Assembly: GCA_907164885.2 (NCBI GenBank)
Contig: OU015490.1
Span: 225,971,054-226,035,053 of the forward strand
Direction: 5' to 3'
Source: Dolomedes plantarius
Lineage: Eukaryota > Arthropoda > Arachnida > Araneae > Dolomedidae
Length of the DNA stretch: 64,000 nt
Shown here: in pieces, positions 24,640-37,013 of the stretch
Layout: each line of letters begins with the position of its first letter
Numbering within the stretch: position 1 is the first letter of the stretch
The notes under the pieces: model-generated
What the model saw: only the letters and a program-made list of their open reading frames with translations
Databases searched by the model: none
Told to the model about the DNA's origin: nothing
Made by a program: the position numbers and the translations under genes

Positions 24640-26710
24640 TCTTTGTTCAGTCTTTTTCATTTCACTTTCTTTGTGGAAAATTAACCGCCTCACACGAGGT
24701 TTGATGCTAAATGGGAAAAAAAAATTCGGAAGTGGTAAATAATTCCTGCAAACTCACTTACAAAAGCAGTAAAGATTACAGATATTTAACATTGCTTTTC
24801 AATTTAATAGATTTAAAAATATTTCTTGTCTGAAATAGGCATAATTATGTTGTTTTCTTGATATACATCTGACAGTCCGATTTTAAATCATTTTTAATGT
24901 TGAATATTTTTTTCAAAATGTGCATCTTCATTTCACTGCTTAGTTATAGTTTATATAAGTACTTTTTCGAAATCTTAGTTATAAGATTAGATCGTTATTG
25001 AAATTAAGAAGTTTGCCATACCATTTCGACAGCTGTACCAACAAATGCCAAATATTTAAATCATTTCCTAAATATAAGGAATAAAATATTTTTCATTTCA
25101 TGCTAAACATAAATGTTTTGATGTGTAATATCTCGATTAATGTTAACATGAATAAAACTTGGCATTTTAATTTACATATGGGTTTAATATACATCCCTGC
25201 AACTACATTTATTTGCCATATTTCTGAAATGTGTTACTAAATTTATACTCTTATTTAAAATAAACGATGTACCCCGTTTAAAGTTATTTTACGTTTCAGA
25301 AAATATATAGTAATCCGAATTCGGAAACGTTTCTAAAATTACATGAGGAAGATATAAACTTTTTTTTTTGGTATTCTACCTTAAAATAGCGAGTAAGTCA
25401 AAGTGATAAAATTTCGAAACATCATTTAATTCACTGTTCCTGAAAACTGTATGTAATTTAAGTGAAATAAATTAATATATATCTTACTGAAAAACACTCC
25501 TTTTCAATTTTATGTTTTATGTGAAAAGTGTTAAACAAACAGAAATGTCATTAATAAATCCTCCCAAAACTATACGCTGCGACATTAAGTTTAAAGACGT
25601 TATGCCATTAAATATTAGCTGCTGAAGTTTAAAATAGATTTGTTTGTAAATTTTAGCTAAATTAAATAGTTATTTGAAAATACTTTGTTAAATTTTATAA
25701 AGTATGCTTATTTTCGATCAAACATCATTACCATTTCTTCTTATAATTAAGTTTGATATGACTAAAATTTTCGTGCTTAGTATTCAAAAGAATTTTACAT
25801 CCTTTGGCTTTTAAATGACTTTATTAAATTATCTCGCGCATGAGAATATAATCGTATATAACCTCCTTTCAAAATATCCAGAAATTTCTATTTAAACTGT
25901 CAATTAGGTAAATGGCACGTAAGTGCGTTATTATGTTAAAAAATGATGGAAACTGTTAAATTTGAAGGTTTCATAGAAAAGTAGTCTATTAATATATATT
26001 TTAAAATTTTTCAAGCTTTACGTCTTAAATTTTACAATTTTGAAACATTAGTAAAATTCTTTTATTTTCTTATAATTTCAGGATTTCGTTCATAGTTGTA
26101 AAACATTTCAAATTATTAGTGGTTCAGAGCATATAAATTTAATACGTTATAATCCCAATACTCTAACCACCGGGAATTAATGAAGCAGTTTAATTTTTGA
26201 CTGTTTTCTGAATTTTGGCATTGTCTTAACACGGAATGCAGAAAAAAGTGCAGAATTAATTAGGCTAATTGTTTAGGCTTTAACTGCAGTTTCACCTTCT
26301 TTTACTGCTGTCGCTTATCAAATTACCGAATATAACGGTGCAACATTACCATCAGTTGATAAATTTTGTAATTAGTAAGTAAAAATTAGTTATTTTTTCT
26401 CAGTTTACATCGAACTATTTATGTATACTAGTCACTGCGCGACCAGCATGGTCGCTTTTGCAAAACAACTCAACTGAAAATAACATACGTAAGGAATGTT
26501 ACCATTACCTGTCATCATAAATATACGTTGTTAAGGGGTATTCTTCATAAGGCTGATTCTGAAACATCGTGATAAAAAAATGTGAATTTCCATTACTTCA
26601 GATCAGAATTAAAGATAAGACTGAGAAACCCAACACCAATGATTTTAAAAATTACATCCCTCTCTGTATGTACTATTCTTCAAAATTAATATATCTACAC
26701 TTTATCATTA
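24640..26710. other. AT-rich stretch, no gene recognised
   Basis: Only a perfect 7-bp hairpin (GCGACCA-gca-TGGTCGC) near 26439-26455 stands out. Confidence 0.5.
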
Positions 26711-27440
26711 CATCAAATAAGAAATTGTTGGGGAAAAAAATTTTCACTTTAAAAATGGAGTAAGAATTCAGCAAGTACTAAAATATAGTGTGGATTACAT
26801 CACTCTCTGTAAGTACTATTGTTTATGGTTAGTCTCGAGGTTCCTCATGTAGTAAGCAGGCTTTTCTAATGTATTCTTTGCTTTTCAGGTAAAAACTTTT
26901 ATACTAATTGCTTCTTTGGGGGACTCGGGGCCTTGGGATGTCTTTTGGGCTTACCTGCATCCTATTCAGAAAGTTCCCCTTGAGATAATTGACATGGTTA
27001 GGCTCCCTGATGACGAGACCTGTCGGTTTCCTCTGTTGTTTTATGGTTCAGTTCCGGCACTTATACAGAATCTTGCCGTTGGTGCGTGGATGCCCAGAGT
27101 GCTTGATTTCGGTTTGTTTTTTGTCTATTTTAGTATAATTTTTTTATCTATATCTGTTGGATTATTTATTTGTTTTTTCATTATGGGGATATGAAGCTTC
27201 TGCGCTATCCTTTATTGAAAATGTTTTCTTTGCAGGATATGTTTTATGTTATAGTGATTTAGCAGTCTTTGCTTGAATTTTAATTTTCTTTATTTCTATT
27301 GTTTACTTTTTACATACTATTGTTCACAATTCAGATAGCTACACTTAATCATATCAAATAATAAATTGTTGGGAAAATTTCTTCCACTAATCAACTTATA
27401 AAATGCAGTAAAAATTCAGCAAGTACCGAAAAAAATGTAG
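26711..27440. repeat. Diverged direct repeats flanking a GC-richer insert
   Basis: About 80-90 bp at 26711-26790 (CATCAAATAAGAAATTGTTG ... AATTCAGCAAGTACTAAA) recur at about 27351-27440 (CATATCAAATAATAAATTGT ... AATTCAGCAAGTACCGAAA). The ~560 bp between them hold a GC-richer open frame, 26916-27194 (+). It has Trp/Pro-rich then hydrophobic composition that I cannot assign. The arrangement could be an old element with terminal direct repeats or a segmental duplication. Confidence 0.45.
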
Positions 27441-27769
27441 AAAATAAACTATTACTGGCTGTAGGTTGCTATGCCGGCGACGGTGAAGCCTAAACCTCGC
27501 GATCATTTATGCTCTCTGTTTCACGCCTCTCTCTTAATGAATTATTTCTTCTTTGCTTTCTTTTTTGAGACTGTTCCCAATTTTCACTTGATCGTGCAGC
27601 TGGCTTTCGAGCATTCCTGATTTCAGTGCGTAAATGCATGTTGACACGCGGTTGCAAATTGCGGACGACCGCTAATGTTTACATCTGGTAGTTGTAGCCG
27701 TTGCCATTCGGAGTGTAGAAATATCGTCTATTTTTGTGCCGCATACCTACGCGTTTTATATTTATAGAT

Positions 27770-28190
27770 TTTATTGTCTTTACAAATTTAGAAAATTATC
27801 ATGCTTTGCATAGTTTTGGTAGAAGGTTTTGCCTGTTTTATATTTTTCTCACGTTTATTACAGTTGTTAAATTTTTATATATTTATTTTTTAATTCTTGA
27901 AAATGATTCAAAAATTTAGAAATTTATTATGCCTTGCATGGTTTTATTACATAGTTTTTCCTTTTTTTAAACGTTTTCTCACTTTAATTACTGTAAAATT
28001 TTTTTATTTATAACTTCATTTAATTTCTTTTTAAATTCATGAAAATCAGTTTTAAATTTTAAATATAAATATGCTTTGAATAGTTTTGTCAGATAAATGT
28101 TCCTTTCTTGAAATTTTTCTTCCATTTACCGCTGTTGTAAATGTTTGTTTAAATTTTTTTAATACTTGAAAATCAGACATTCAGATTTCG
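27770..28190. repeat. Degenerate ~130-140-bp tandem repeat, 3 copies
   Basis: ATGCTTTGCATAGTTTTG-like phrases occur at about 27801, 27929 and 28071. Each is followed by a TTTTCTCACxTTTATTAC-like and a TTCTTGAAAATCA-like segment. The copies are strongly diverged. The GC-richer sequence just upstream (27470-27730) is unassigned. Confidence 0.6.
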
Positions 28191-29152
28191 AAGCTAATGA
28201 ATTTCTAACCGAATTATTTTAAGATATTTTCTTCCATAATTCTTATATTTATATCAGTTAAGAATTCTAAAGTTGTTTTGAAAAATAAAAGAGCTTTAAT
28301 GAGGTACTTCTTTCACAAATTTAAGTTGCAGAATTGGGGGAAATTTTAAAGCATTTGATTCTTTTTAAAACCATAAGCAGTTTTCCTTTTACAGCTCTTT
28401 TGTGCGCAATGATTCACTGCAAATAGCTTTTTCTAAACATGTTTGATTTCAAATATTATTTTCGATTTGAAGGGCTATTGAAAAGAACAAATATGGAATC
28501 ACAATTTTTTTAGCTGTAATTGAATAAAAACAAGAAAAATCCTGTTTCAGTTTAATTCCTTATCGTTAGATGCTTTCAGATCATTTATCTCAAGATTCAT
28601 ATTACATTTTTTTGGAATTGATTTCAAATGAAAATTGCTTTCAATTTTTCTTTACCTTATATTTCGGATATTATCACAGCTGTATAAAATTCGATCTTCA
28701 ATAACGATAGGGTATATTAATTTATTAATTTGTAGAACAAATATATTTACTTAGAATATATAAATTGTTTTGAGTGAGATAATTTTTAATTAATTGAATG
28801 TGGTTCTTATGGTGAACATGGAAAGGTGAATGACCCCTTTGAAGGTCAATGTTGAAACAGATATATTTGTCATAGAAATAAAAATATAAAAGACAATTAG
28901 TGAACATATTGCCGTAATGTTTATTAATTTTTTATATAGTATATATACTACCCTTTGAAAACTATTCTCCATCTGAGGATTGTTTCCCTAAGAATGCCTC
29001 ACATCATGTAAATTTGGATACATCCCCTGTTGCAAGCTGTTGCGTTCAACAAAAATCCTCTTTTTGCCTGCTTTTTAAGCGCTTTGTTCATATCAGCAAA
29101 TTCCAAGATACACGTGCAAAAGGGATAGTCTCAATAACCATTCCACTTTGGT
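28191..29152. other. AT-rich stretch, no feature recognised
   Basis: No gene or repeat family is visible. The right edge contains the upstream part of the reading frame that enters the 297-bp duplication. Confidence 0.4.
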
Positions 29153-29754
29153 GCATTCCTCACATTCCCCCCTACGACACGCAAAACATTAATCTTTGTT
29201 TCCGCAACCGTGGCTCCACTGCCTGGCGAGCGCCAACTCGCCAATCCCACATCTGGCCAGTTAATCATGTCACGTTGCCAAGCCAAGCTGGAGGATGGAA
29301 TTTTGAAGAGAAGAACAGATCACTACTAGCTGCTGAGACGGAAGGATGTTTCCTCGACAATACAGAAGATTCCTCGGGAGACGACCAGGCCTCTGTATTA
29401 GAAGAGTGCTGGCTGTATTAGAAGAACGATATAAACGTGTCACCTAGAAGCATTCCTCACATTCCCCCCTACGACACGCAAAACATTAATCTTTGTTTCC
29501 GCAACCGTGGCTCCACTGCCTGGCGAGCGCCAACTCGCCAATCCCACATCTGGCCAGCTAATTATGTCACGTTACCAAGCCACACTGGAGGATGGAATTT
29601 TGAAGAGAAGAACAGATCACTACTAGCTGCTGAGACGGAAGGATGTTTCCTCGACAATACAGAAGATTCCTCGGGAGACGACCAGGCCGCTGTATTAGAA
29701 GAGTGCTGGCTGTATTAGAAGAACGATATAAACGTGTCACCTAGAAGCATTCCT
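29153..29754 (+). repeat. 297-bp tandem duplication (2 copies), 99-codon open frame
   Basis: GCATTCCTCACATTCCCCCC starts at 29153 and 29450, and GCATTCCT again at 29747, an exact 297-bp period (99 codons). The copies differ at only a handful of sites. Both carry the same open frame ending in EECWLY-stop (29421 and 29718), with a Ser/Asp/Glu-rich C-terminal part. A perfect 7-bp hairpin, TGGCGAG-cgccaa-CTCGCCA, is present in each copy. Downstream come TATAAA, at the end of each unit, and an AATAAA near 29807. I do not recognise the peptide. An LTR or terminal-repeat origin is possible. Confidence 0.85.
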
Positions 29755-30039
29755 GATGATTATGTTCGGGCCTTAAGCCATCCTTCTTTTCTATACTTCA
29801 AAATTTAATAAAATGCGTGATGATTATCTACTAAGATTTTGACTCTTTACTGTCACAATTTTTTTTATTCAATTTTTCAGATCAGCAAGAATCTTTCTGT
29901 TGGTCATCATCCAAAAATGTACAACTCTCATAAACATTTTTGACGTAACATATAATATTCCTCGTGATACATATAATTTGTTGTATAGAAAAGCCTGCAT
30001 TTTATATCCTAAAAATTTTTCTTACACCAGCATATTGAT

Positions 30040-30605
30040 TCTTGACGGAAATAAAAGCAGCATGTCCTATAATGATCTTTCTTATTCTAAAGATTAAGAA
30101 AAAAAATACGAACAGGTCAAATGAAATGCAGTGTGAGGCAAAAGAATGAAGAAATGTAACAGTTTTTTGTAGTACCAATTGCAACGCGGACAAGCGATGC
30201 CGATTTCATTTTGCATGCACTTTGCTGGATAAGGTTTCAGAAGATGAAAATGACCTGAACAGAGTGTGCTTCACATATGAATCCACATTTCATGTGTCTG
30301 GAAATGTTCATAGCCATAACTTTAGGATATGGGGGTCTGAAAACCCACACATTTCAGCTGAACGTGAATGAGACAGCCCCAAACTTAATGCTTGGCGTGG
30401 TCTTTTACACGACTCTGTAATCAGTCCATTCTTCTTCGTCGAGAAGACGATTACTGGTGATGTGTACCGGGATCTTCTTGATTTGTATGTAATTCCCCAA
30501 TTGGATCATTTACAGCCAAATGTTTTATTTCAACAGGACGGTGGTCCACCTCACTGGACACATTCAGTACGTGAATTACTTGACAGAGTGTTTCCCGAAT
30601 GAGTG
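30040..30605 (+). mobile_element. Mariner/Tc-like element fragment with broken transposase
   Basis: From about 30186 the + strand reads as the central part of a mariner/Tc-type transposase. It includes VSGNVHSHNFRIWGSENPH, then TGDVYRDLLDLYVIPQL, then the second catalytic block LFQQDGGPPHW. The first catalytic Asp block reads FTYEST where relatives have FSDEST, so that residue is lost. There is an in-frame TGA at 30369 and the frame stops at 30600. The N-terminal HTH and the final catalytic block are missing. The upstream ~140 bp match, inverted, the sequence upstream of the fragment at 31939-32165. Confidence 0.75.
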
Positions 30606-30784
30606 ATTGCGGCAAAAGAATGAAGAAATCTAAAAGTTTATTTTTACAGTACCTTCAATATGACTCTACGTGAGCTCCGTTAGTAGAACAAAGAACGCTG
30701 AAACTGTAGTTGATTTCCCGCTAAGTGTTTTAACGTAGGATTGTGTTCCTCCTCCAGAAAGCATAATTTCAGATGTCCTGTATC
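30606..30784. other. Repeat of GGCAAAAGAATGAAG motif and unassigned sequence
   Basis: GGCAAAAGAATGAAGAAATC at 30610 repeats the motif found 5' of the transposase fragment at 30135. The two are direct repeats 476 bp apart that bracket the fragment. The rest is unassigned. Confidence 0.5.
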
Positions 30785-31796
<1,012 letters not shown>

Positions 31797-31875
31797 TATA
31801 TACATAACATAGATACATATATGCATAACACATACATACATATATACATAACACATACATACATATATACATTCA
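31797..31875. repeat. Short ACATACATATATACATAAC minisatellite
   Basis: About three imperfect ~26-bp units built from ACATA and CATAAC follow the MITE. Confidence 0.7.
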
Positions 31876-31938
31876 AAAGATGAAAGAAAAGATAAGTAAT
31901 CCTACGTTAATTACCCGCAATAGTTTCGTAAGAAGAGA

Positions 31939-32165
31939 CTACCTGAAAATATTTTTATCATTCGAGATGTAACAGTGAGGATTGCGAATCTTTCCCTTTA
32001 AAACTGAAATATCAGAAACAGGTATTCGATAAACGATGTCTTTAGCGTAACACCACAAAAAGAAATACATTGGAGTTATGTCTAGTGATCGTGGAGGCCA
32101 TTGGTCCTCTATGACCAATCCATCGTTCTGGAAACATTCTATCAAGTACTGATATTAGAAAAAAC
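31939..32165 (-). pseudogene. Mariner/Tc-like transposase C-terminal fragment
   Basis: The minus strand encodes WPPRSLDITPMYFFLWCYAK followed by DIVYRIPVSDISVLKGKIR. This is the last catalytic block and C-terminus of the same transposase type as 30186-30602. The usual WPPRSPDxxPMDFFLWG is altered, and the final catalytic Asp (PMD) is Tyr here. The two fragments overlap by about 35 bp of homologous sequence (ACTTGAnAGAnTGTTTCC), so they are separate decayed copies in opposite orientation. Upstream in the minus sense, up to about 32290, the leader matches that of the plus copy. Confidence 0.78.
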
Positions 32166-32290
32166 TATTAGATGTCTTCATTCTTTTGCCAAAAACTTTA
32201 TTTCTTTGACTTGTTCGTATTTTTGTTATTAATGTTTAGAATAATAAAGATCTTTCTCGAACATGCTGTATTATTTGCATCTCAGTTTCT

Positions 32291-32929
32291 AAATTGCTAA
32301 TTCTGGTATCACATTTTGTTTTTTAAATTTATAAAAAAGAACCAATATATGTTGAAAACGAAAAGTAATTGCCGAACCAATAGTTCTGTTCATTCAATTT
32401 TTGAATTTTTTATAATAAATTAAATTGGAATTATGTCGAGTTTGGAAACCTATCACTGACACTCTTCAATTTTATAAGATGTTGTTTAATACTGTTTATA
32501 AGTATACTTTATAAACTATTATACTAAATTTAACTTGTAATCAAATTAGCAATTAAACTAACGCATACTGCGTTTGAAATGCATTACCCCCGTGTGTGTG
32601 TTTGTTTACACACTTAGTTCATACTGCTATCTGGAGCGAATTAAATAATTTCCAAGTATCCCATCACATAACATACATCGACACTAATGCCTCTGTGTGT
32701 ATATTTACCTACTTAATTAATTCTGCTATACGGAGCTACGTATATCAATGATATACGTGAATTCCATCATTTACTGAATTTAAATTGCCTTGCTTCTGAG
32801 TGTACAAAATTTAAATTGCCTTGCTTCTGAGTGCCTTGCTTCTGAGTTAATCTACAATGCTACTGTTGCAATTTTAAATTTAACCCATGCAGTTGGAATA
32901 CAATATTTGTTTTTATGTTCGTGTATGTG
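32291..32929. other. AT-rich stretch with small duplications
   Basis: A 31-bp duplication with ATTTAAATTGCCTTGCTTCT lies at 32777-32849, with an extra GCCTTGCTTCTGAGT unit. Two diverged ~50-bp phrases with TGTGTGT...TACTG/CTATnnGGAGC occur about 110 bp apart at 32590-32740. Nothing else is recognised. Confidence 0.5.
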
Positions 32930-33115
32930 CGTGTGCGTCTTGAGTGGGTCGATAAAAGGAGGACCAAGCATGCTTGGGAACTAAACTCTGGGGGTTTCAC
33001 GTCAGGTTGACCACCTGACTGAGACATGCTGTATGGCACCCCAAGCCCACGGTCAAGAAAGCGGAAATGTGCACCGCCGGCCTTGGTCCACATCAGACTG
33101 TTGCGCCATGAGTTT
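32930..33115 (+). mobile_element. Probable SINE/retroposon 3' fragment
   Basis: A GC-rich island in AT-rich DNA contains GGGAACTAAACTCTGGGGGT, CATGCTGTATGGCACCCCAA and GACTGTTGCGCCATGAG, ending in a T-rich AGTTTAGTTTTTTTTT tail. Abrupt composition edges and a simple tail suggest a truncated retroposon. Family and polarity are uncertain because no Pol III boxes were found. Confidence 0.4.
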
Positions 33116-33137
33116 AGTTTTTTTTTTAAGTTTAGTA

Positions 33138-33919
33138 CAGGTGACCCTCCTATAACACGGTATATAGGTTCCTAGAAAATGCCATGTTGTGAGAAACCGT
33201 GTTATATGAGTCCCAGAGACAGTAAAAAAAAAGGGAGTTACATTCCAAAAACTTATTAAAAACAATTTTTTTTAAATTCCATATAAGCAAGTTAATTTTT
33301 ATTAAAAAAATAAATGTATGCATAACACAAAACGAAAAGAAATAAAAAGTTTTATTTTCATTTAATATGACATTAGTTTAATAAATTTCTTCCTCATCAC
33401 TGATAAGTACAATCAAACGAGAACATCCTTTCGGTTAAACGATGTCACCTACACTTTCAGAACCTTTTTCTTCATTTAGATTTTTTGCACCTTCTAACCT
33501 CTTTAAAAAATCTGTAATTTTGGTTTGTTTTGCTGGTTCTTGCAAGGTAATTGTAGATATCACGTTATGGAGATAGACAGTTTTGCAGCTCCCTTTTGAA
33601 TTTCCGGCTTCTTTCGGCGGAAGTGTCTGCATTCATGAAAAATCATTCAAGATTTTCAGCTTAAGCTTAGGACTTCTTGCAATTTGTTCCTTCCCGTCAT
33701 TATTTTAAGGTGATTTAGTTTTAAAATGTGTTAAACAAAAATCATGATATCTAGTGATGTAGAAGTACAGTGTTGTACAAAGGTTTTCGCAATTTTTTAA
33801 TCGTGTTAGAGCGAAACCGTGTTACAGGTTGCAGTGTTATACGAGGGTTCCCGCAATTTATCATATCGTGTTAGAGCGCAACCGTTTTGTAAGATGCCGT
33901 GCTGTAGGAGGGCTACCTG
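33138..33919 (-). mobile_element. Pogo-like TIR element (782 bp)
   Basis: TA flanks both ends (33136-33137 and 33920-33921). The left end is CAGGTGACCCTCCTATAACA. The right end on the other strand is CAGGTAGCCCTCCTACAGCA. Subterminal ~65-bp repeats near the right end (33770-33900) contain CGTGTTAGAGCGnAACCGT twice. On the minus strand a frame at 33435-33632 ends with AKQTKITDFLKRL followed by an acidic tail, resembling pogo/Tigger transposase C-termini. The catalytic domain is absent. This is a non-autonomous, internally deleted copy. Confidence 0.75.
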
Positions 33920-33924
33920 TATAT

Positions 33925-34774
<850 letters not shown>

Positions 34775-34852
<78 letters not shown>
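34775..34852. repeat. (TA)n between head-to-head mariner ends
   Basis: About 78 bp of TA repeat, with TG/CA interruptions near each edge, forms the loop of a 98-bp perfect inverted repeat. Confidence 0.95.
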
Positions 34853-36149
34853 CAGAGGCTGTTCACATATTTTTTAGACGATGCATATTGTATTCACCAA
34901 ACTAAATTACATAAAATTCTTGTGTTTTAAATGTTCTATTTGACATCCCTTATTCTGAACTATCTTTCGACACCGCAATTTCCAGGATAATAATGCCTTT
35001 TGAAGTGTCAGAAGAGGTATTCTATCCCATTCCTCCTAAACAGCTTTCCAGAGTCCTGTAAGGGTTTTGGGATGACGTTTGGATAATACAGATTTTAAAA
35101 GTCCGAAAGCACAAAAATCCATAGGTGATACATCGGGAGATTTAGTAGGGATATTAGTGAAGGGTATGGCCTTGATACCAGTTTTTTGTTCCATTTCTTT
35201 TAGGAAATTTACAGTGGATTTTGATGTGTGACTGCTAGTTTTGTCCTGATAGAGTCTCACAGATTGATTGCACTGTGGGTAAAGCGATGGCATTTCAGAA
35301 AAATTGGCGATAAAATATGTTCCTGATAGTATTTGGAGTTAATCTTGACATTTTTTTCAACTCTCTTTATTTTTAACTTGCCATTATAAGAAAAACCAGC
35401 AACAGTCATGAATCCCTTAGAAAAACTTTCTTTCGATTCTTTGAACCATGTACTTAAATTTTTTTCTCCCCTTTTATATTAATAAATGCTCTTTTTTTGT
35501 TGCAATCATTTAAATACACCCATGATTCATCTATTGTGAGAATTGCTTTCCATTTTTCTTTGGATAAGTGTTTCTCATATAGAATTCTGCAGCGTGTCTT
35601 GCGTTCAGCGATATGATTTGGAAGAAGACGATGCACATTGCGTTTTTTCGCTTTCTTAAGATTTAAATCAACGTTTATCATTTTGTTTACAGTGGACACC
35701 GAGTATTTTAATGATTTTGCAACTGTCCTTTGACTAGGGGGATTTTCTTTTAACATTAAACAACGTACCTTTGCAATAGTCGAAGATGTCCGTTTTTTCC
35801 TTTGATACTTGTTTGGAATTTTTGTCCCACTTGAGGCTCCAATTTGACGTTTTTTTCCTTTCTTTTTGACGATATTACCTATCGACGCTTTAGATATCAC
35901 AAAACCATGACTCTGTCATCGTTTTTGGATAACGGAGTATGCATATTTCTCTTCGGAAAGAGCAAAAATGTAGCCTTCGAACCACTGCTTTGTTAAAAAC
36001 GCCATTTTGAATAAAAACAAAACTTTCAAGCCGCAGACGATAATTTTGACTTTTTAAAACGTAGTACAATTGCAATTATTTCTTTTGCAGCAAACGATTT
36101 TTTATTACCGCTTACCAAAATCGTCTAAATAATGTGCGAACAGCCTCTG
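34853..36149 (-). mobile_element. Mariner-like transposon, DD41D type, 1.3 kb
   Basis: TIRs are CAGAGGCTGTTCACATATTT (left) and CAGAGGCTGTTCGCACATTA (right end read on the other strand). The following TTTAGACGAT is also shared. TA flanks both ends within TA repeats. The 1297-bp length equals that of complete mariner-like elements, and the interior is filled by one minus-strand transposase gene. It is structurally complete but coding-defective. Confidence 0.9.
34907..36005 (-). pseudogene. DD41D mariner-like transposase, broken
   Basis: The start at 36005 gives MAFLTKQWFEGYIFALSEEK, a helix-turn-helix N-terminus. The basic, HTH-rich middle runs to the first catalytic block ILTIDESWVY near 35520. 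The second block is YQDKTSSHTS (about 35239). The third is SPDVSPMDF, with 41 residues between the second and third Asp, hence DD41D, the spacing reported for the VISITOR/rosa mariner group. The C-terminus ends HLKHKNFM-TAA at 34907. Damage includes a TGA after the HTH segment (about 35919), frame changes between 35293 and 35460, and a TAG at 35036 (LWKAV-stop-EEWDRIP). All three catalytic Asp are still encoded. Confidence 0.85.
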
Positions 36150-36172
36150 TATATATATATATATATATATAT
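36150..36172. repeat. Short (TA)n
   Basis: TA repeat on the right flank of the DD41D element. Confidence 0.95.
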
Positions 36173-36500
36173 AATAGGTATTTTGAATTAAAATAACCAA
36201 AGGGGCAGATGCAATCATTTAATATTCTAATAACATATATCAAGGTATACATTTAAGTACTTAAGCAGAAAGAAAGTGGAGGTGGTATAGTTGATGACTG
36301 TGGGGGGGGGGGGATTGTGACCCCCCCGCCCAACCCCGGTTAAACATGTTTTGCGTCTAGACAACACTCCCGGAGGTTGGCTATAACACCAAGACTGTTA
36401 AAAACAATTATTGAAGAAACTTTTAAAATATAACAGACCTGCTAAACCATAGAATTTTAATATAGAGTAAATCTAAAACTTAATTACATGATGAATAGTG
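36173..36500. other. Unassigned sequence with G-run/C-run pair
   Basis: A run of 12 G (about 36301-36313) is followed within ~10 bases by a run of C (GATTGTGACCCCCCC), giving a potential G:C hairpin or G-rich structure. Nothing else is recognised. Confidence 0.5.
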
Positions 36501-36509
36501 TTTATATCT

Positions 36510-36592
36510 TATGATCATTAGGAAAAACAATAAATAACTTAAAATACTATTTTAGTATTTTAAGTTATTTATTGTTTTTCCTAATGATCATA
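36510..36592. repeat. 83-bp near-perfect hairpin
   Basis: The arms are 40 bp and read as exact reverse complements: TATGATCATTAGGAAAAACA... on the left and ...TGTTTTTCCTAATGATCATA on the right, around a 3-base TTT centre. Allowing a two-base bulge, TTTATAT on the left (36501-36507) also pairs with ATATAAA on the right. Possible origins are a minimal foldback MITE, a small-RNA hairpin, or a copying/assembly artefact. Confidence 0.9.
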
Positions 36593-36965
36593 ATATAAAT
36601 CTAGAAAAACAAAATATAGAGATACAAAAATACAAAAATACTAAAATACTAAAATAATTACACATTAACTAATACTCTACTAAAATATATAGATACGAAA
36701 ATACTTAACTCCACGCCAAGCTAGTGTCATGAATCACTTAGCACACACACATTTATAGTCATAGTGGGGATTTTTAATGTCGTATTAGGGAAACTTTAAT
36801 GTTGCCAACTATATGTTAAAACGCTTCTCGCAATCGGTATTATTTAAATTAAAAACTGGGTTAGAATTGACTAGGGGAAATTAACAGGAAAACCCTGATC
36901 AATGGCTGGTGTTATGAATTTATTTACTCATTCTTTGTTTCCTATTTAAGAAATTTACATTTGTA

Positions 36966-37010
<45 letters not shown>
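36593..37010. other. AT-rich stretch ending in (TA)n
   Basis: It includes ACAAAAATACTAAAATACT-like short repeats at about 36620-36655 and (TA)n at 36968-37010. Otherwise nothing is recognised. Confidence 0.6.
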
Positions 37011-37013
<3 letters not shown>

